A stretch of 64,000 nt of DNA from positions 6,599,227 to 6,663,226 of the forward strand of contig NZ_CP030287.1 in the NCBI RefSeq assembly GCF_003287935.1. The letters are read 5' to 3'. A program made the position numbers and the translations under genes. How positions within the stretch are numbered: position 1 is the first letter of the stretch; each line of letters opens with the position of its first letter. The notes below the pieces were generated by a model. The model was not told the DNA's origin. It saw nothing but the letters and a program-made list of their open reading frames with translations, and ran no database searches. This DNA is from Streptomyces sp. ICC1 (lineage in GTDB: Bacteria; Actinomycetota; Actinomycetes; Streptomycetales; Streptomycetaceae). Positions 8,277 to 18,216 of the stretch are shown in pieces.

Positions 8277-8980
8277 CGGCGATGACGTTCCCGCGGCGGG
8301 GGCCCGCCCCCGAGGAACCGCCGGTGGTGCCCGTCGCGTGGGAGCGCGTACGGGACTTCGTGGTCGGCAACACCGAGCGGCCGGTCACCGCCAAGCGGCG
8401 CGAGGCCTCCTTCGGGCCGCTGGCCGTACGGGTCCCCAAGAACGGCAAGGACCTCCGGGTCTTCGCCCCCTGCGCGTACGTGGCCCACACGGGCCCGGAC
8501 GGCGCGGACTACGCCCTGTACGCGGACCCGGAGCACACCCGCCGGCTCTGCGTCATCGACCGCCCGGGCACCGAGGCCGCCTCCGGCGAGCGGCACCACG
8601 AGGTCCGCGACGAGCGGGGCCGCCTGCTCGGCACGCTGCGCCGGATCCCGCCGCGCAGCCGCCCGTTCAAGCACACCTGGCGCATCGACCAGCCGGGCCA
8701 CCCCACCGTCGTGGGCCGCAACGAGTGGGCGAGCGGCGACGCGAGGGCCTTCACCCTCCGCATGGTCGACAAGGGCTTCACGGCCGCCCTGAACGCGGTC
8801 ACGAGCCTGGGCGCGGAGGGCGGCGACACCCGCGGCCGCCCGCGCACGCTGGAGTGGCACACGGCCGATTCCGGGGGCAGGGTCGTCATGATCTCGGAGG
8901 CCGGCGACCGCGTCACGGTCAAGTCCGACTGGCTGGACCGCCGTCTTGCTTTCGCTTTCGCCCTCGTAGGAGACCACTGA
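8273..8980 (+). CDS. Hypothetical protein closing the ESX-locus cassette
   Basis: A 235-residue soluble protein with beta-rich composition and many Arg/Asp residues; not recognised. I chose the GTG at 8273 because it forms a GTGA overlap with the previous stop; an in-frame ATG at 8282 is an alternative. Segments such as VCVID-like RRLCVIDRPG and DHPTVVGRNEW-type turns suggest repeated beta strands. Its last 62 bases overlap the end of the convergent minus-strand gene, an unusual tail-to-tail overlap. Confidence 0.65.
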   Translation: MTAMTFPRRGPAPEEPPVVPVAWERVRDFVVGNTERPVTAKRREASFGPLAVRVPKNGKDLRVFAPCAYVAHTGPDGADYALYADPEHTRRLCVIDRPGTEAASGERHHEVRDERGRLLGTLRRIPPRSRPFKHTWRIDQPGHPTVVGRNEWASGDARAFTLRMVDKGFTAALNAVTSLGAEGGDTRGRPRTLEWHTADSGGRVVMISEAGDRVTVKSDWLDRRLAFAFALVGDH

Positions 8981-9614
8981 GACTGAACCGGGGCTCGGGC
9001 TCGGGCAGGTTCTCGAGATCCGGTTCTTCGAACTCGAAGTCGTCGGCAAGCGCCTGCACTCCTTGCACGAAGGCGTCGATCTCGGGCTCGGCGACGGCGA
9101 GTCTGCCGAGTTCGTTGGACGCCACGATTACCTGCAAATCGAGCCCGTGCTCCTCGTTGCGGAGGTTGTACCAGAGGTGCATCGCCATGTTGCCTTGCTC
9201 TGATTCCGCGTAGCCCCGCAGGCGGATTCCCTCGCCGAATCCCTCAGTGGAGAACGGTGCGATTTCGGGCGAATGGTCAAACTCTTTGGCGCTGCTCCAC
9301 TCCCGAAGCGTGGAGTCACGGTCCCCCTTCGAAGCCCCGTACCAGACACGGGCCACCAGCGGAAAATCTTCCGGATCTTCGAAGTACAGGTAGTTCTCCA
9401 GCGGATCGTCGTCGACACCCTGTCGGTACGTCGTCAGCAGCCGAGCCAGCCGCGCGGTCGCCTCCTGGTCCTCCGGCATCCTGCGAAAGTGACGAAGACA
9501 GATGGCTTCAGATTCCGCCCACCGCTGTTCGTCGCTCCATGGCGTCTCGTCCCACGACCCCTTGGGTAGGTGCACCCAGCAGTCGTCGTCGTAACTGACG
9601 AAAACCCAGCCCAT
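8919..9614 (-). CDS. Hypothetical acidic protein paired with the putative ESX substrate (possible immunity or chaperone)
   Basis: A 231-residue acidic protein (GWVFVSYDDDCWVHLP at the start; an acidic patch FEFEEPDLENLPEPEP before the end) with a basic last 15 residues. GGAAGG precedes the ATG by about 8 bases. It lies 21 bases downstream of the long putative secreted protein and is co-directional, the usual arrangement of a secreted toxin or substrate followed by its immunity protein or chaperone. I see no membrane segment and no named domain. GC content and codon use are lower than in neighbouring genes in part of it, which fits an exchangeable cassette. Confidence 0.6.
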   Translation of the reverse strand: MGWVFVSYDDDCWVHLPKGSWDETPWSDEQRWAESEAICLRHFRRMPEDQEATARLARLLTTYRQGVDDDPLENYLYFEDPEDFPLVARVWYGASKGDRDSTLREWSSAKEFDHSPEIAPFSTEGFGEGIRLRGYAESEQGNMAMHLWYNLRNEEHGLDLQVIVASNELGRLAVAEPEIDAFVQGVQALADDFEFEEPDLENLPEPEPRFSLSGLLRGRKRKQDGGPASRT

Positions 9615-9635
9615 CGATTCCGCCTTCCTGTCGTT

Positions 9636-11048
9636 CTACTGCATCGCGTCGGACATACCCGTACCCCAGAGAATGCCGTCCTTAAAATCTCCGTAGGGCT
9701 CCACCCTCGGCTTGCCCTCCCAGATATCGCTCGGCGCGATCGCTTTGTCCGTCCAGTCGACGACCGTCCCGGCTGCGAACGCGTTGAAACCCAGGGAGCT
9801 GTTGCGCGCCACCGACTTCGCGGCAATGTCCGTGGCCTGGTCGCCTCCCCGCTTCGTTGCCTCATGGATAGCGAAGTTCTTCGCATGGGCTGCGGCGGGG
9901 TCGCCGCCCGCCTTGAAGGTCTGTCCCATCGTGGATGTCGGTGCATCCATCGCAACGCCCGGAGCCTTGACGGACTTCTTGAGCTTGTCCTGTCTCTTCT
10001 GGATCGCCTCCCGCGCCGCCTTCGTCGGGGCAGCACGTTTCTCAGCCTCCAGCGCCCGCATCCTCCGCGTATAGTCCGCCGACTGCCTCGCCGCCTTCGT
10101 CTGGCTCCGACCCGCGTCGACCGAGGCTTTCCTCGACGCGGCGACGCCCTTCTGGATCCCCTTCGCCGCCACCCGCCCCGCCCCGAAGGTCACCAGACCC
10201 ACGCAGTCGTAGGCGACGTCGCCCCAGCCGCCATTGCCCGTCGCAGCCATGGCCACGTGGGCACCGGCAGTCACGAGCATGATCACCGTGCCGGCGGTCG
10301 CGGCGATCGAAGCCAGCTGGCCAAGGGCGGCGATGGCCGCCAGCGCCCCGATGCCCGGGAGGGCGACCACCATGATGATCAGCGCGACGATGGCGAGGAT
10401 CGTGGCGATCCAGCCCAAGACTTCCAGCAGGATCTTGATGGCCTTGAGGTTGCGCTCGATCCAGTTGGCGCGGTTGCTCCACCAGCCGTCCTCGACCGCG
10501 TCGTCAACGATGTCGCGGATCTTGTCCGCGATGCGCTTCGAGTCCCTGCGGTAGCCCTCCACCGCCAAGCCGTTGCGCTTCCGCGCGCCCTCCAGCTTGG
10601 TGCGCGCGCCCTCCAGCTCCGTCTTCTTCGACGGCTCCAGGTCCTTCTCCGCCGTCTTCGCGGCCGCCGAGTCCGGGTCCTCGTTCCCGACCAAGGACCG
10701 GAAGCTGTCCTGGGCCTCCTTCGCCGACGTCAGCGCCGCCGCGGTCTCGCTCTGCGCGTGCTCCAGGCAGCCCGCCCACTCGCCCAACTTGGCGGAAACC
10801 TTCTCGTACCGGCCCGCCGACTTCTCCAGCTTGCCCTTCAGCTTGCCGGAGCCCTTCTTCAGCTCCTCGACGTACTTGCCCTTGAGCTCGTCCGTCCCCG
10901 ATATGGCCTTCAGTCGGGTGATCTGCGCCCGGATCTGCTCACCCGTGGTCGCCATGTTCTTCGCGCCGGCCCGTACTCCGTCGGGATTGCCCGGCGTGGG
11001 ATCGGACCCGGCTAACGGTCGCCAGTCCGCAGGTCGTCCAACGCCCAT
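9636..11048 (-). CDS. Putative type VII-secreted protein with N-terminal helical (WXG/LXG-like) domain
   Basis: A 470-residue protein. The first 200 residues are almost wholly alpha-helical and Lys/Glu/Ala-rich, like the N-terminal domain of Streptomyces putative T7SS-secreted proteins, and begin MGVGRPADWRPLAG. Residues about 205-275 form hydrophobic helices with Gly/Ala. The C-terminal 190 residues are basic and helical, ending in a small globular region (WTDKAIAPSDIWEGKPRVEP). No toxin motif is recognised. It lies between the WXG100-like gene upstream and its small partner downstream on the same strand. A role as an ESX substrate or effector is inferred from the architecture and the EccC gene nearby. 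Confidence 0.65.
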   Translation of the reverse strand: MGVGRPADWRPLAGSDPTPGNPDGVRAGAKNMATTGEQIRAQITRLKAISGTDELKGKYVEELKKGSGKLKGKLEKSAGRYEKVSAKLGEWAGCLEHAQSETAAALTSAKEAQDSFRSLVGNEDPDSAAAKTAEKDLEPSKKTELEGARTKLEGARKRNGLAVEGYRRDSKRIADKIRDIVDDAVEDGWWSNRANWIERNLKAIKILLEVLGWIATILAIVALIIMVVALPGIGALAAIAALGQLASIAATAGTVIMLVTAGAHVAMAATGNGGWGDVAYDCVGLVTFGAGRVAAKGIQKGVAASRKASVDAGRSQTKAARQSADYTRRMRALEAEKRAAPTKAAREAIQKRQDKLKKSVKAPGVAMDAPTSTMGQTFKAGGDPAAAHAKNFAIHEATKRGGDQATDIAAKSVARNSSLGFNAFAAGTVVDWTDKAIAPSDIWEGKPRVEPYGDFKDGILWGTGMSDAMQ

Positions 11049-11269
11049 CCCCTGCCCACCCCTGCCACGTCGTCCCGGTCCCGCCCGGGCACGTCAGCGG
11101 CCCGGGCCCTGACAACGAGCCAACCAGCCTCGAAACTCCACGGTGTCAACCTTCGGCTCGATGTCGCCCCCCCAACGCAGCGGGGGCGGTGAGGGCCCAG
11201 TCGGCCCCACCGCCCCCTCGGGCAACGCAACTCGGGCAGCGCGACGGCGCGCCCGGAGTTCGACTCGGA

Positions 11270-11569
11270 CTAGCGCTTCGCGGCCTTGCCCAGTTCGTCG
11301 TCGATCTGCTCGAACTTGTCCGCGGCCATGGTCAGGTAGTCGCCCATGCCGTCGAGGCCGTCGATGGTGTCCTTGGCGCCGCTCACGAACTCCTGGAAGT
11401 TCTCGTTGAACGCCTTCGAGGAGCTCTTGGTGACGTAGCCCGTGTCGACCAGGTTCTGGATGTACTTCTTCATGCCCATCAGGGCCTCGTTGATCTTCTC
11501 CTTCTCCTTGACGACGTGCTTGGCAGCACTCCGCATGTCCTCATATGTGACATCAAGGTCCTTCGCCAT
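11270..11569 (-). CDS. WXG100-family-like ESX protein
   Basis: A 99-residue, entirely helical protein of the size of EsxA/EsxB secreted partners. Two long helices are separated by a turn (NLVDTGYVTKSS) where the family usually has W-x-G; the tryptophan is missing here. I chose the ATG at 11569, which has a GGGGAGAG site at good spacing, rather than the TTG one codon earlier. It is divergent from the EccC-type ATPase gene and upstream of the putative secreted protein, so it is probably a substrate or partner of this system. Confidence 0.75.
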   Translation of the reverse strand: MAKDLDVTYEDMRSAAKHVVKEKEKINEALMGMKKYIQNLVDTGYVTKSSSKAFNENFQEFVSGAKDTIDGLDGMGDYLTMAADKFEQIDDELGKAAKR

Positions 11570-11786
11570 CAAACTCTCCCCATGGTTGGCGATTTGAACG
11601 GTGATCCGCTCACACGACTATGACGCCGAGCCTAGAGCGGCGGATGCAGATGCACAGCACCGGATTCCAAGAAGTGATCCGGTCCACCCCAACTCCCCGT
11701 TGCCCGTCCCTCCCGACCGGCGGCTAAAGTCCAGGGACCGCCTCGGTGTCCACAGTTGGCTGCCGCACATCCGGCAGCGGCATGCC

Positions 11787-11820
11787 GTGGGTGTAGGCGT
11801 AGGTGTTGGCGTAGGTGTAG
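11787..11820. repeat. Short GTAGGY/GTTGGC hexamer tract before eccC
   Basis: Five to six imperfect hexamers of the form gtaggc/gtaggt/gttggc run directly up to the ribosome site of the EccC gene. The divergent spacer 11570-11833 should hold the promoters of both this gene and the WXG100-like gene. The tract may be simple-sequence DNA with no function. Confidence 0.4.
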
Positions 11821-11833
11821 GGGGAGAGCGTTC

Positions 11834-14800
11834 GTGCGTCTGACTCTGACTGTGGTCGATCCGTTCGGCGGGGTCTCGACCGATGTGGTCCTCGACGCCG
11901 ACGAAGCCTCGACGGTGGGCGACGTCGCGCACGAGCTCACCCGCCAGGTCCAGGCCCGGGCCGCGGCCGCCTACGCCTCCGGATCCGGAGGCGGATCCCC
12001 GGACGGCGGCAGCGGCAGCGGCAGCAGCGGCGGGCAGGTCATTCCCATCGGAGCGCAGCGCCGGCCCGGCCAGGGTTACGCCCCCGCCGCCCCCCTCGTC
12101 TACGTCGACGGCAGCGCCGTCGACCCCGCCCTGGCGCTCTCCGCCTCCCCGCTGCGCGAGGGTGTCGTCGTCAGCCTCGGCGACCCCGCCGGATGCTGGC
12201 CCGGCGAGCCCGGCGGGCTCGTCGAGCTGCGCGTCGTCGGCGGCCCCGGCGCCGGCACCGTGCACCGGCTCGGTGTCGGGCGGTACGACATCGGCCGCGG
12301 CGCGGCCGCCGCGCTGCGCGTGGAGCGGGACCCGGAGCTGGCGGAGCGGGCGCTGACGCTGTCGGTGGCCATGGACGGGTCCTGCAAGGTGACCGTGCAC
12401 GGCAAGGCCGCCGTCACCCTGGACGGGGCGGAGCCGGAGGACGAGGCCTGGCCGCTGGGCGTGCAGCTCGCCATCGGCAACAGCCTGCTGGAGCTGACCC
12501 GCTACACGCCGCCGGACGCCGCGCTGAAGTGGTCCGAGGACGGGGCCGCCTTCGACTACAACCGACCGCCGCGCCTGCGCCCGCCGGAGCGTACGACCAA
12601 CTTCGCGCTCGCCTCGCGGCCGCGCGAGAACGAGGCCCGCCCGCTGCCCTGGCTGATGGCGGTCTTCCCGCTGGTGACGGCCGTCGTGATGGTGCTCGTC
12701 ATGGGCCGCTGGTACTACATGATCATGGCCGTGCTGAGCCCGATCATCATCGTGGCCAACCACTTCATGGACAAGAAGCACGGCCGCAAATCGCACGCCA
12801 AGCTCCTGGAGGAGTGGGAGGAGCACAAGGCCCGCATCGAGAAGGACGCGCAGGAGGCCCTGGTCGCCGAGCGCACCGACCGGCGCCGCGCGATCCCCGA
12901 CCCGGCCACCGTGCTGAACCTGGCGACCGGCCCCCGCACCCGGCTGTGGGAGCGCCGCCGCACCGACCCCGACCACCTGCTCATCCGGGTCGGCACCGGC
13001 CGGCTGCCCTCCGTCGTGGTCCTCGACGACCCGCAGCGCGACGAGCACCGCCGCAAGGTCACCTGGGACATCGAGGACGCCCCGGTCGCGCTGCCGCTGG
13101 CCACGCTCGGCGTGATCGGCATGGCCGGGCCGGGCGACTCCCCGCAGGCGCTCGGCCGTTGGGCGGTGGCCCAGGCCGCGACCCTGCACGGGCCCATGGA
13201 CGTACAGGTCTACGTACTGACCGACGCCACCGCCGAGAAGGGCTGGGACTGGCTGCGCTGGCTCCCGCACACCCGCCCGTCCGGCGGGCAGGACGCCAAC
13301 GTGCTGGTCGGGACCGACGCGGAGACCGTCGGCGCCCGGATCGGCGAGCTCACCCGGATCCTGGAGGCGCGCGTCGCGGCGGCCAAGGCGAACAGCGGCC
13401 GCGCCGCGTCCTTCGGCGATCCCGACGTGGTCGTCGTCTGGGACGGGTCGCGCCGGCTCCGTTCCATGCCGGGCGTGGTCCGGCTGCTGGCCGAGGGGCC
13501 CGGCGTACGGATGTACTCGATCTGCCTGGACTCCGAGGAAAGGTTCCTGCCCGGCGAGTGCCAGGCCGTGGCCATCGCCGAGCCCCTCGGCGCCGACGAG
13601 GACCCGCAGGGCTCCGCCCGCGAAGCCGGCGCAGCCGGCGCGGGCACCCCCGGCTCCCCGGGCACCCCCGGCGCCAAACCGCAGGGCGCCTTCCCCGCCT
13701 CCGGCGGCTTCCCCTCCTTCAGCGCCTGGCACCACACCCAGCCCGGCACGAAGGAGGCCGACGAGCCCCGCCTGCGGCTGCGCGTCGAGCAGGCGGGCGC
13801 CGCCCGCGCCCTCAGCGTGCGCCCCGACTTCGTCTCACCGTCCTGGGCCCTGCGCCTGGCCCGCAGCCTCTCGCCGCTGCGCGACGTCAGCGGCGAGACC
13901 GAGGACTCCGCCCTGCCCGGCTCCAGCCGGCTGCTGGACGTCCTCCAGCTGGAGCCGCCGACCGGCCCCGCCATCGCCGCCCGCTGGCGCAACAGCGGCC
14001 AGTCGACGATGGCCGTCATCGGCGAGTCCTACGACGGCCCCTTCGGCATCGACATCCGCCGCGACGGCCCGCACGGCCTGATCGCCGGAACCACCGGCTC
14101 CGGAAAGTCCGAGCTGCTCCAGACCATCGTGGCCGCCCTGGCCGTGGCCAACACCCCGGAGTCGATGACCTTCGTCCTCGTCGACTACAAGGGCGGCTCC
14201 GCCTTCAAGGACTGCGTCAAGCTCCCGCACACCGTCGGCATGGTGACCGACCTCGACGCCCACCTCGTCGAACGGGCCCTGGAATCCCTCGGCGCCGAGC
14301 TCAAGCGGCGCGAGCACATCCTCGCCGACGCCGACGCCAAGGACATCGAGGACTACCAGGACCTCGTGCGCCGCAACCCCGCGCACAAGCCCGTCCCCCG
14401 GCTCCTCATCGTCATCGACGAGTTCGCCTCCATGGTCCGCGACCTCCCCGACTTCGTCACCGGCCTCGTCAACATCGCCCAGCGCGGCCGCTCGCTGGGC
14501 ATCCACCTGCTGCTCGCCACCCAGCGCCCCAGCGGCGTCGTCTCCCCCGAGATCCGGGCCAACACCAACCTCCGGATCGCGCTGCGCGTCACCGACGGCA
14601 GCGAGTCCTCCGACGTCATCGACTCGCCGGAGGCCGGGAACATCTCCAAGAACACCCCCGGCCGCGCCTACGTGCGCCTGGGCGCCTCTTCCCTCGTCCC
14701 CTTCCAGTCCGGTCGCGTCGGCGGACGGCGCCCCGGCGTCGCCGACCCGCAGCTCGCCGAGCCGTGGGCGGCCGTCCTGGGCTGGCAGGAGCTCGGCCGC

Positions 14801-16510
14801 GAGGCCCTCGTCAAACCGAAGAGCGCCGCCCGCGAGGACGAGGAGATCACCGACCTCAAGGTCCTCGTCGACGCCGTCCTCGAAGCCAACACCCAGCTCG
14901 CCATCCCCGCCCAGCACAGCCCCTGGCTGCCGCCCCTGGACGAGGCCCTGCTGCTGGACGCCATCCCCGTGCCCCGCGCCGCCGGCGCCCTGCCGCCCGC
15001 CCCGTACGGCATCGAGGACCTGCCCGCCGCCCAGGAACGCCGCCCGGTGGCCGTGGACTTCGCCGGCTTCGGCCACCTGCTGATCGCCGGATCCCCGCGC
15101 AGCGGCCGCTCCCAGGTGCTGCGCACCATCGCGGGCTCACTGGCCCGTACGCACTCCGTCGCCGACGTCCACCTGTACGGGATCGACTGCGGCAACGGCG
15201 CCCTGAACGCCCTGACCGCCCTCCCCCACTGCGGGGCCGTCATCGGCCGGGCCCAGACCGAGCGGGCCGTGCGCCTGATCAGCCGCCTCCAGGGCGAGCT
15301 CACCCGCCGCCAGGAGCTGCTCGCGGAGAAGGGCATCGCCGACATCGGCGAGCAGCGCGCCTCCGCCGCCGAGGAGGACCGGCTGCCGCACATCGTCGTC
15401 CTGCTCGACCGCTGGGAGGGCTGGCTGACCTCGCTCGGCGAGGTGGACCACGGCGATCTGACCGACCAGCTCACCATCGTCATGCGCGAGGGCGCCAGCG
15501 TCGGCATCCACCTCGTCATCACCGGTGACCGCCAGCTCGTCAACGGCCGGCTGAGCTCGCTCACCGAGGACAAGTTCGGCCTGCGCCTCGCGGACCGCTC
15601 GGACTTCTCGCTGCTGGGCATCCCCACGAAGAAGGTGCCCGACTCGATGGTGCCGGGCCGGGCGTTCCGCGCCGACACCGCCACCTCCGTCCAGTTCGCC
15701 CTGCTCGCCGAGGACTCCACCGGCCAGGGCCAGGCCGCCGCGCTCGGCGCGATCGGCGAGGGCGCCCGCGTACGGGATGCCGAGCTGGCGCGGACCCGCC
15801 GGCCGTTCCGGGTCGACGTGCTCCCGAGCCGGATCTCCTTCGCGGACGCCTGGGAGATGCGCGACACCGAGGCCGCCGCGTCCCCGTTCTGGGCCCTGGT
15901 GGGCATCGGCGGCGACGACCTGACGGGCATGGGCCCCGACCTGGCGGACGGGGTGCCCGCGTTCGTGATCGCCGGCCCGGCGAAGTCGGGCCGCAGCACG
16001 GTCCTGATGAACCTGGCCCGCACCTATCTCGCGCGGGGCATCCGGCTGGTGATCGCCGCCCCGCGCACCTCGCCGCTGCGTGCCCTGGAGGGGACGGAGG
16101 GGGTGCTGAAGGTGTTCACCGGCACCGAGTTCGAGAGCGAGGACCTGGAGGAGTTCACGGACACGGCGACGCCCGAACAGCCCGTGGCCGTCCTCGTCGA
16201 CGACGCCGAGATGCTGCGCGACGTCGACGCGGGACCGGCCTTCAAGCGCATCGTCCAGCGCGGTGTGGACAACGGCCAGGCGCTGGTCCTCGCGGGCGAC
16301 GAGGAGGACGTGTGCAGCGGCTTCAGCGGCTGGCAGGTCGAGGCGAAGAAGGCCCGGCGCGGAGTGCTGCTGTCGCCGCAGGAGTCCTCCAGCGGCGAGC
16401 TGATCGGCCTGCGCATCAGCCGCAGCATGGTCGGCGGCCCGGTGACCCCGGGCAAGGGCATGCTGCACCTCGGGGACGGCGAGGTCCGCTCGGTGGTCGT
16501 CCCGCAGTAG
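11834..16510 (+). CDS. eccC: Type VII secretion motor ATPase, EccC family (fused EccCa-EccCb)
   Basis: A 1558-residue FtsK/SpoIIIE-type ATPase that should drive export of WXG100 proteins. A beta-rich N-terminal region includes an FHA-like segment (about 130-220). Two hydrophobic helices at about 273-310 anchor it in the membrane. Three ATPase modules follow. The first has GTTGSGKS near 752 and Walker B LLIVIDEFASM near 856; the second and third have GSPRSGRS near 1085 and GPAKSGRS near 1381, with Arg replacing the Walker A Lys. The GTG at 11834 follows a GGGGAGAG site. EccB, EccD, EccE and a mycosin are not seen nearby, so the locus is partial or dispersed. Confidence 0.92.
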   Translation: MRLTLTVVDPFGGVSTDVVLDADEASTVGDVAHELTRQVQARAAAAYASGSGGGSPDGGSGSGSSGGQVIPIGAQRRPGQGYAPAAPLVYVDGSAVDPALALSASPLREGVVVSLGDPAGCWPGEPGGLVELRVVGGPGAGTVHRLGVGRYDIGRGAAAALRVERDPELAERALTLSVAMDGSCKVTVHGKAAVTLDGAEPEDEAWPLGVQLAIGNSLLELTRYTPPDAALKWSEDGAAFDYNRPPRLRPPERTTNFALASRPRENEARPLPWLMAVFPLVTAVVMVLVMGRWYYMIMAVLSPIIIVANHFMDKKHGRKSHAKLLEEWEEHKARIEKDAQEALVAERTDRRRAIPDPATVLNLATGPRTRLWERRRTDPDHLLIRVGTGRLPSVVVLDDPQRDEHRRKVTWDIEDAPVALPLATLGVIGMAGPGDSPQALGRWAVAQAATLHGPMDVQVYVLTDATAEKGWDWLRWLPHTRPSGGQDANVLVGTDAETVGARIGELTRILEARVAAAKANSGRAASFGDPDVVVVWDGSRRLRSMPGVVRLLAEGPGVRMYSICLDSEERFLPGECQAVAIAEPLGADEDPQGSAREAGAAGAGTPGSPGTPGAKPQGAFPASGGFPSFSAWHHTQPGTKEADEPRLRLRVEQAGAARALSVRPDFVSPSWALRLARSLSPLRDVSGETEDSALPGSSRLLDVLQLEPPTGPAIAARWRNSGQSTMAVIGESYDGPFGIDIRRDGPHGLIAGTTGSGKSELLQTIVAALAVANTPESMTFVLVDYKGGSAFKDCVKLPHTVGMVTDLDAHLVERALESLGAELKRREHILADADAKDIEDYQDLVRRNPAHKPVPRLLIVIDEFASMVRDLPDFVTGLVNIAQRGRSLGIHLLLATQRPSGVVSPEIRANTNLRIALRVTDGSESSDVIDSPEAGNISKNTPGRAYVRLGASSLVPFQSGRVGGRRPGVADPQLAEPWAAVLGWQELGREALVKPKSAAREDEEITDLKVLVDAVLEANTQLAIPAQHSPWLPPLDEALLLDAIPVPRAAGALPPAPYGIEDLPAAQERRPVAVDFAGFGHLLIAGSPRSGRSQVLRTIAGSLARTHSVADVHLYGIDCGNGALNALTALPHCGAVIGRAQTERAVRLISRLQGELTRRQELLAEKGIADIGEQRASAAEEDRLPHIVVLLDRWEGWLTSLGEVDHGDLTDQLTIVMREGASVGIHLVITGDRQLVNGRLSSLTEDKFGLRLADRSDFSLLGIPTKKVPDSMVPGRAFRADTATSVQFALLAEDSTGQGQAAALGAIGEGARVRDAELARTRRPFRVDVLPSRISFADAWEMRDTEAAASPFWALVGIGGDDLTGMGPDLADGVPAFVIAGPAKSGRSTVLMNLARTYLARGIRLVIAAPRTSPLRALEGTEGVLKVFTGTEFESEDLEEFTDTATPEQPVAVLVDDAEMLRDVDAGPAFKRIVQRGVDNGQALVLAGDEEDVCSGFSGWQVEAKKARRGVLLSPQESSSGELIGLRISRSMVGGPVTPGKGMLHLGDGEVRSVVVPQ

Positions 16511-16634
16511 CGGGAGCGGTACGCCTCGGACCGCGCCCCGCGCGCACGCCCGCATTCCCCGCCGGGGGCGCCCCGGGCGCACCGCGGCGGACGGGAACGT
16601 GAAAGGAGAACGCATTCCCGGTAAACGGACGCAT

Positions 16635-16661
16635 TCGCCTTTCCGCACCGCGGAAAGGCGA
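16635..16661. terminator. Bidirectional hairpin between eccC and mqnA
   Basis: An 11-base perfect stem (16635-16645 with 16651-16661, loop of 5) lies between the two convergent genes. Confidence 0.65.
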
Positions 16662-16676
16662 GAGCCATAAGACGCG

Positions 16677-17549
<873 letters not shown>

Positions 17550-17777
17550 CTAGCCCCCACGTCGGCGTCAGCCGTCTGGCGGGTCTCAAACGTCCGAGTG
17601 ACGTGATCTTTCCCTCTGGTCTCGGCCGCAGGGTGCGTGCTAGGCTCGACGCAAGTTGCAGTTTGGTTTCCCTTGCAGTACGAGGCCTGCGGAGAATGTG
17701 ACCCGCAGGCTTTTGTAGTTTTCAGACTTCTTAGCAGGTTCTGGAGCAGGGCGACCCTTTGGCCCATAGGAGGGCTC

Positions 17778-17981
17778 ATGGCTACCGGAACCGTCAAGTG
17801 GTTCAACGCTGAAAAGGGCTTCGGCTTCATCGCCCAGGACGGCGGCGGCCCGGATGTCTTCGTCCACTACTCCGCGATCAACGCCGCTGGCTTCCGCTCC
17901 CTTGAGGAGAACCAGCTGGTGAACTTCGACGTCACCCAGGGTCCGAAGGGCCCGCAGGCGGAGAACGTCACCCCGGCCTAG
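17778..17981 (+). CDS. Cold-shock protein (CspA family)
   Basis: A 67-residue single cold-shock domain that binds RNA and single-stranded DNA. Both RNA-binding motifs are present: RNP1 in [11 protein letters not shown] and RNP2 in DVFVHYSAI. The ATG at 17778 follows an AGGAGGG site. The 237-base spacer to mqnA is relatively AT-rich and probably contains a promoter and a structured cold-shock leader. It is a single-gene unit ended by strong hairpins downstream. Confidence 0.95.
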   Translation: MATGTVKWFNAEKGFGFIAQDGGGPDVFVHYSAINAAGFRSLEENQLVNFDVTQGPKGPQAENVTPA

Positions 17982-18023
17982 TCGCCTGGGCCAACCAATC
18001 GCGGTTGGATATGCAGTACCCAA

Positions 18024-18068
18024 GGAGCCCTGTCTTCTCCGTGCGAGCGGAGTCGACGGGGCTCCTGC
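18024..18068 (+). terminator. Hairpin downstream of the cold-shock gene
   Basis: Arms aggagccc and gggctcct enclose a second small hairpin (ctccg/cggag) 43 bases past the stop. It is the likely first terminator of the cold-shock transcript. Confidence 0.6.
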
Positions 18069-18104
18069 CTTTGCCCTGGCCGGGTCGTCTGACGGGGCTA
18101 CGGC

Positions 18105-18150
18105 AGCGCCCCCCGGCACCACCGTTCGCACGGTGGTGCCGGGGGGCGCT
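18105..18150. terminator. Strong 20-bp perfect hairpin
   Basis: Bases 18105-18124 pair perfectly with 18131-18150 around a 6-base loop, and the stem extends imperfectly outward. It lies between the cold-shock gene and the convergent fragment at 18217 and would stop transcription from either side. Confidence 0.75.
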
Positions 18151-18216
18151 TTGCCGTAGGCGGGGCCGGAGCCGGGGGCCCGGACGCGAGCCCGAGGCCC
18201 TTCGGGCCCGGGGCGG

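Noticed and set aside
12193..15528. 1111-residue frame inside the EccC gene
   Set aside because: Shadow frame, Arg/Pro/Gly-rich, fully covered by the three-module ATPase in the other frame.
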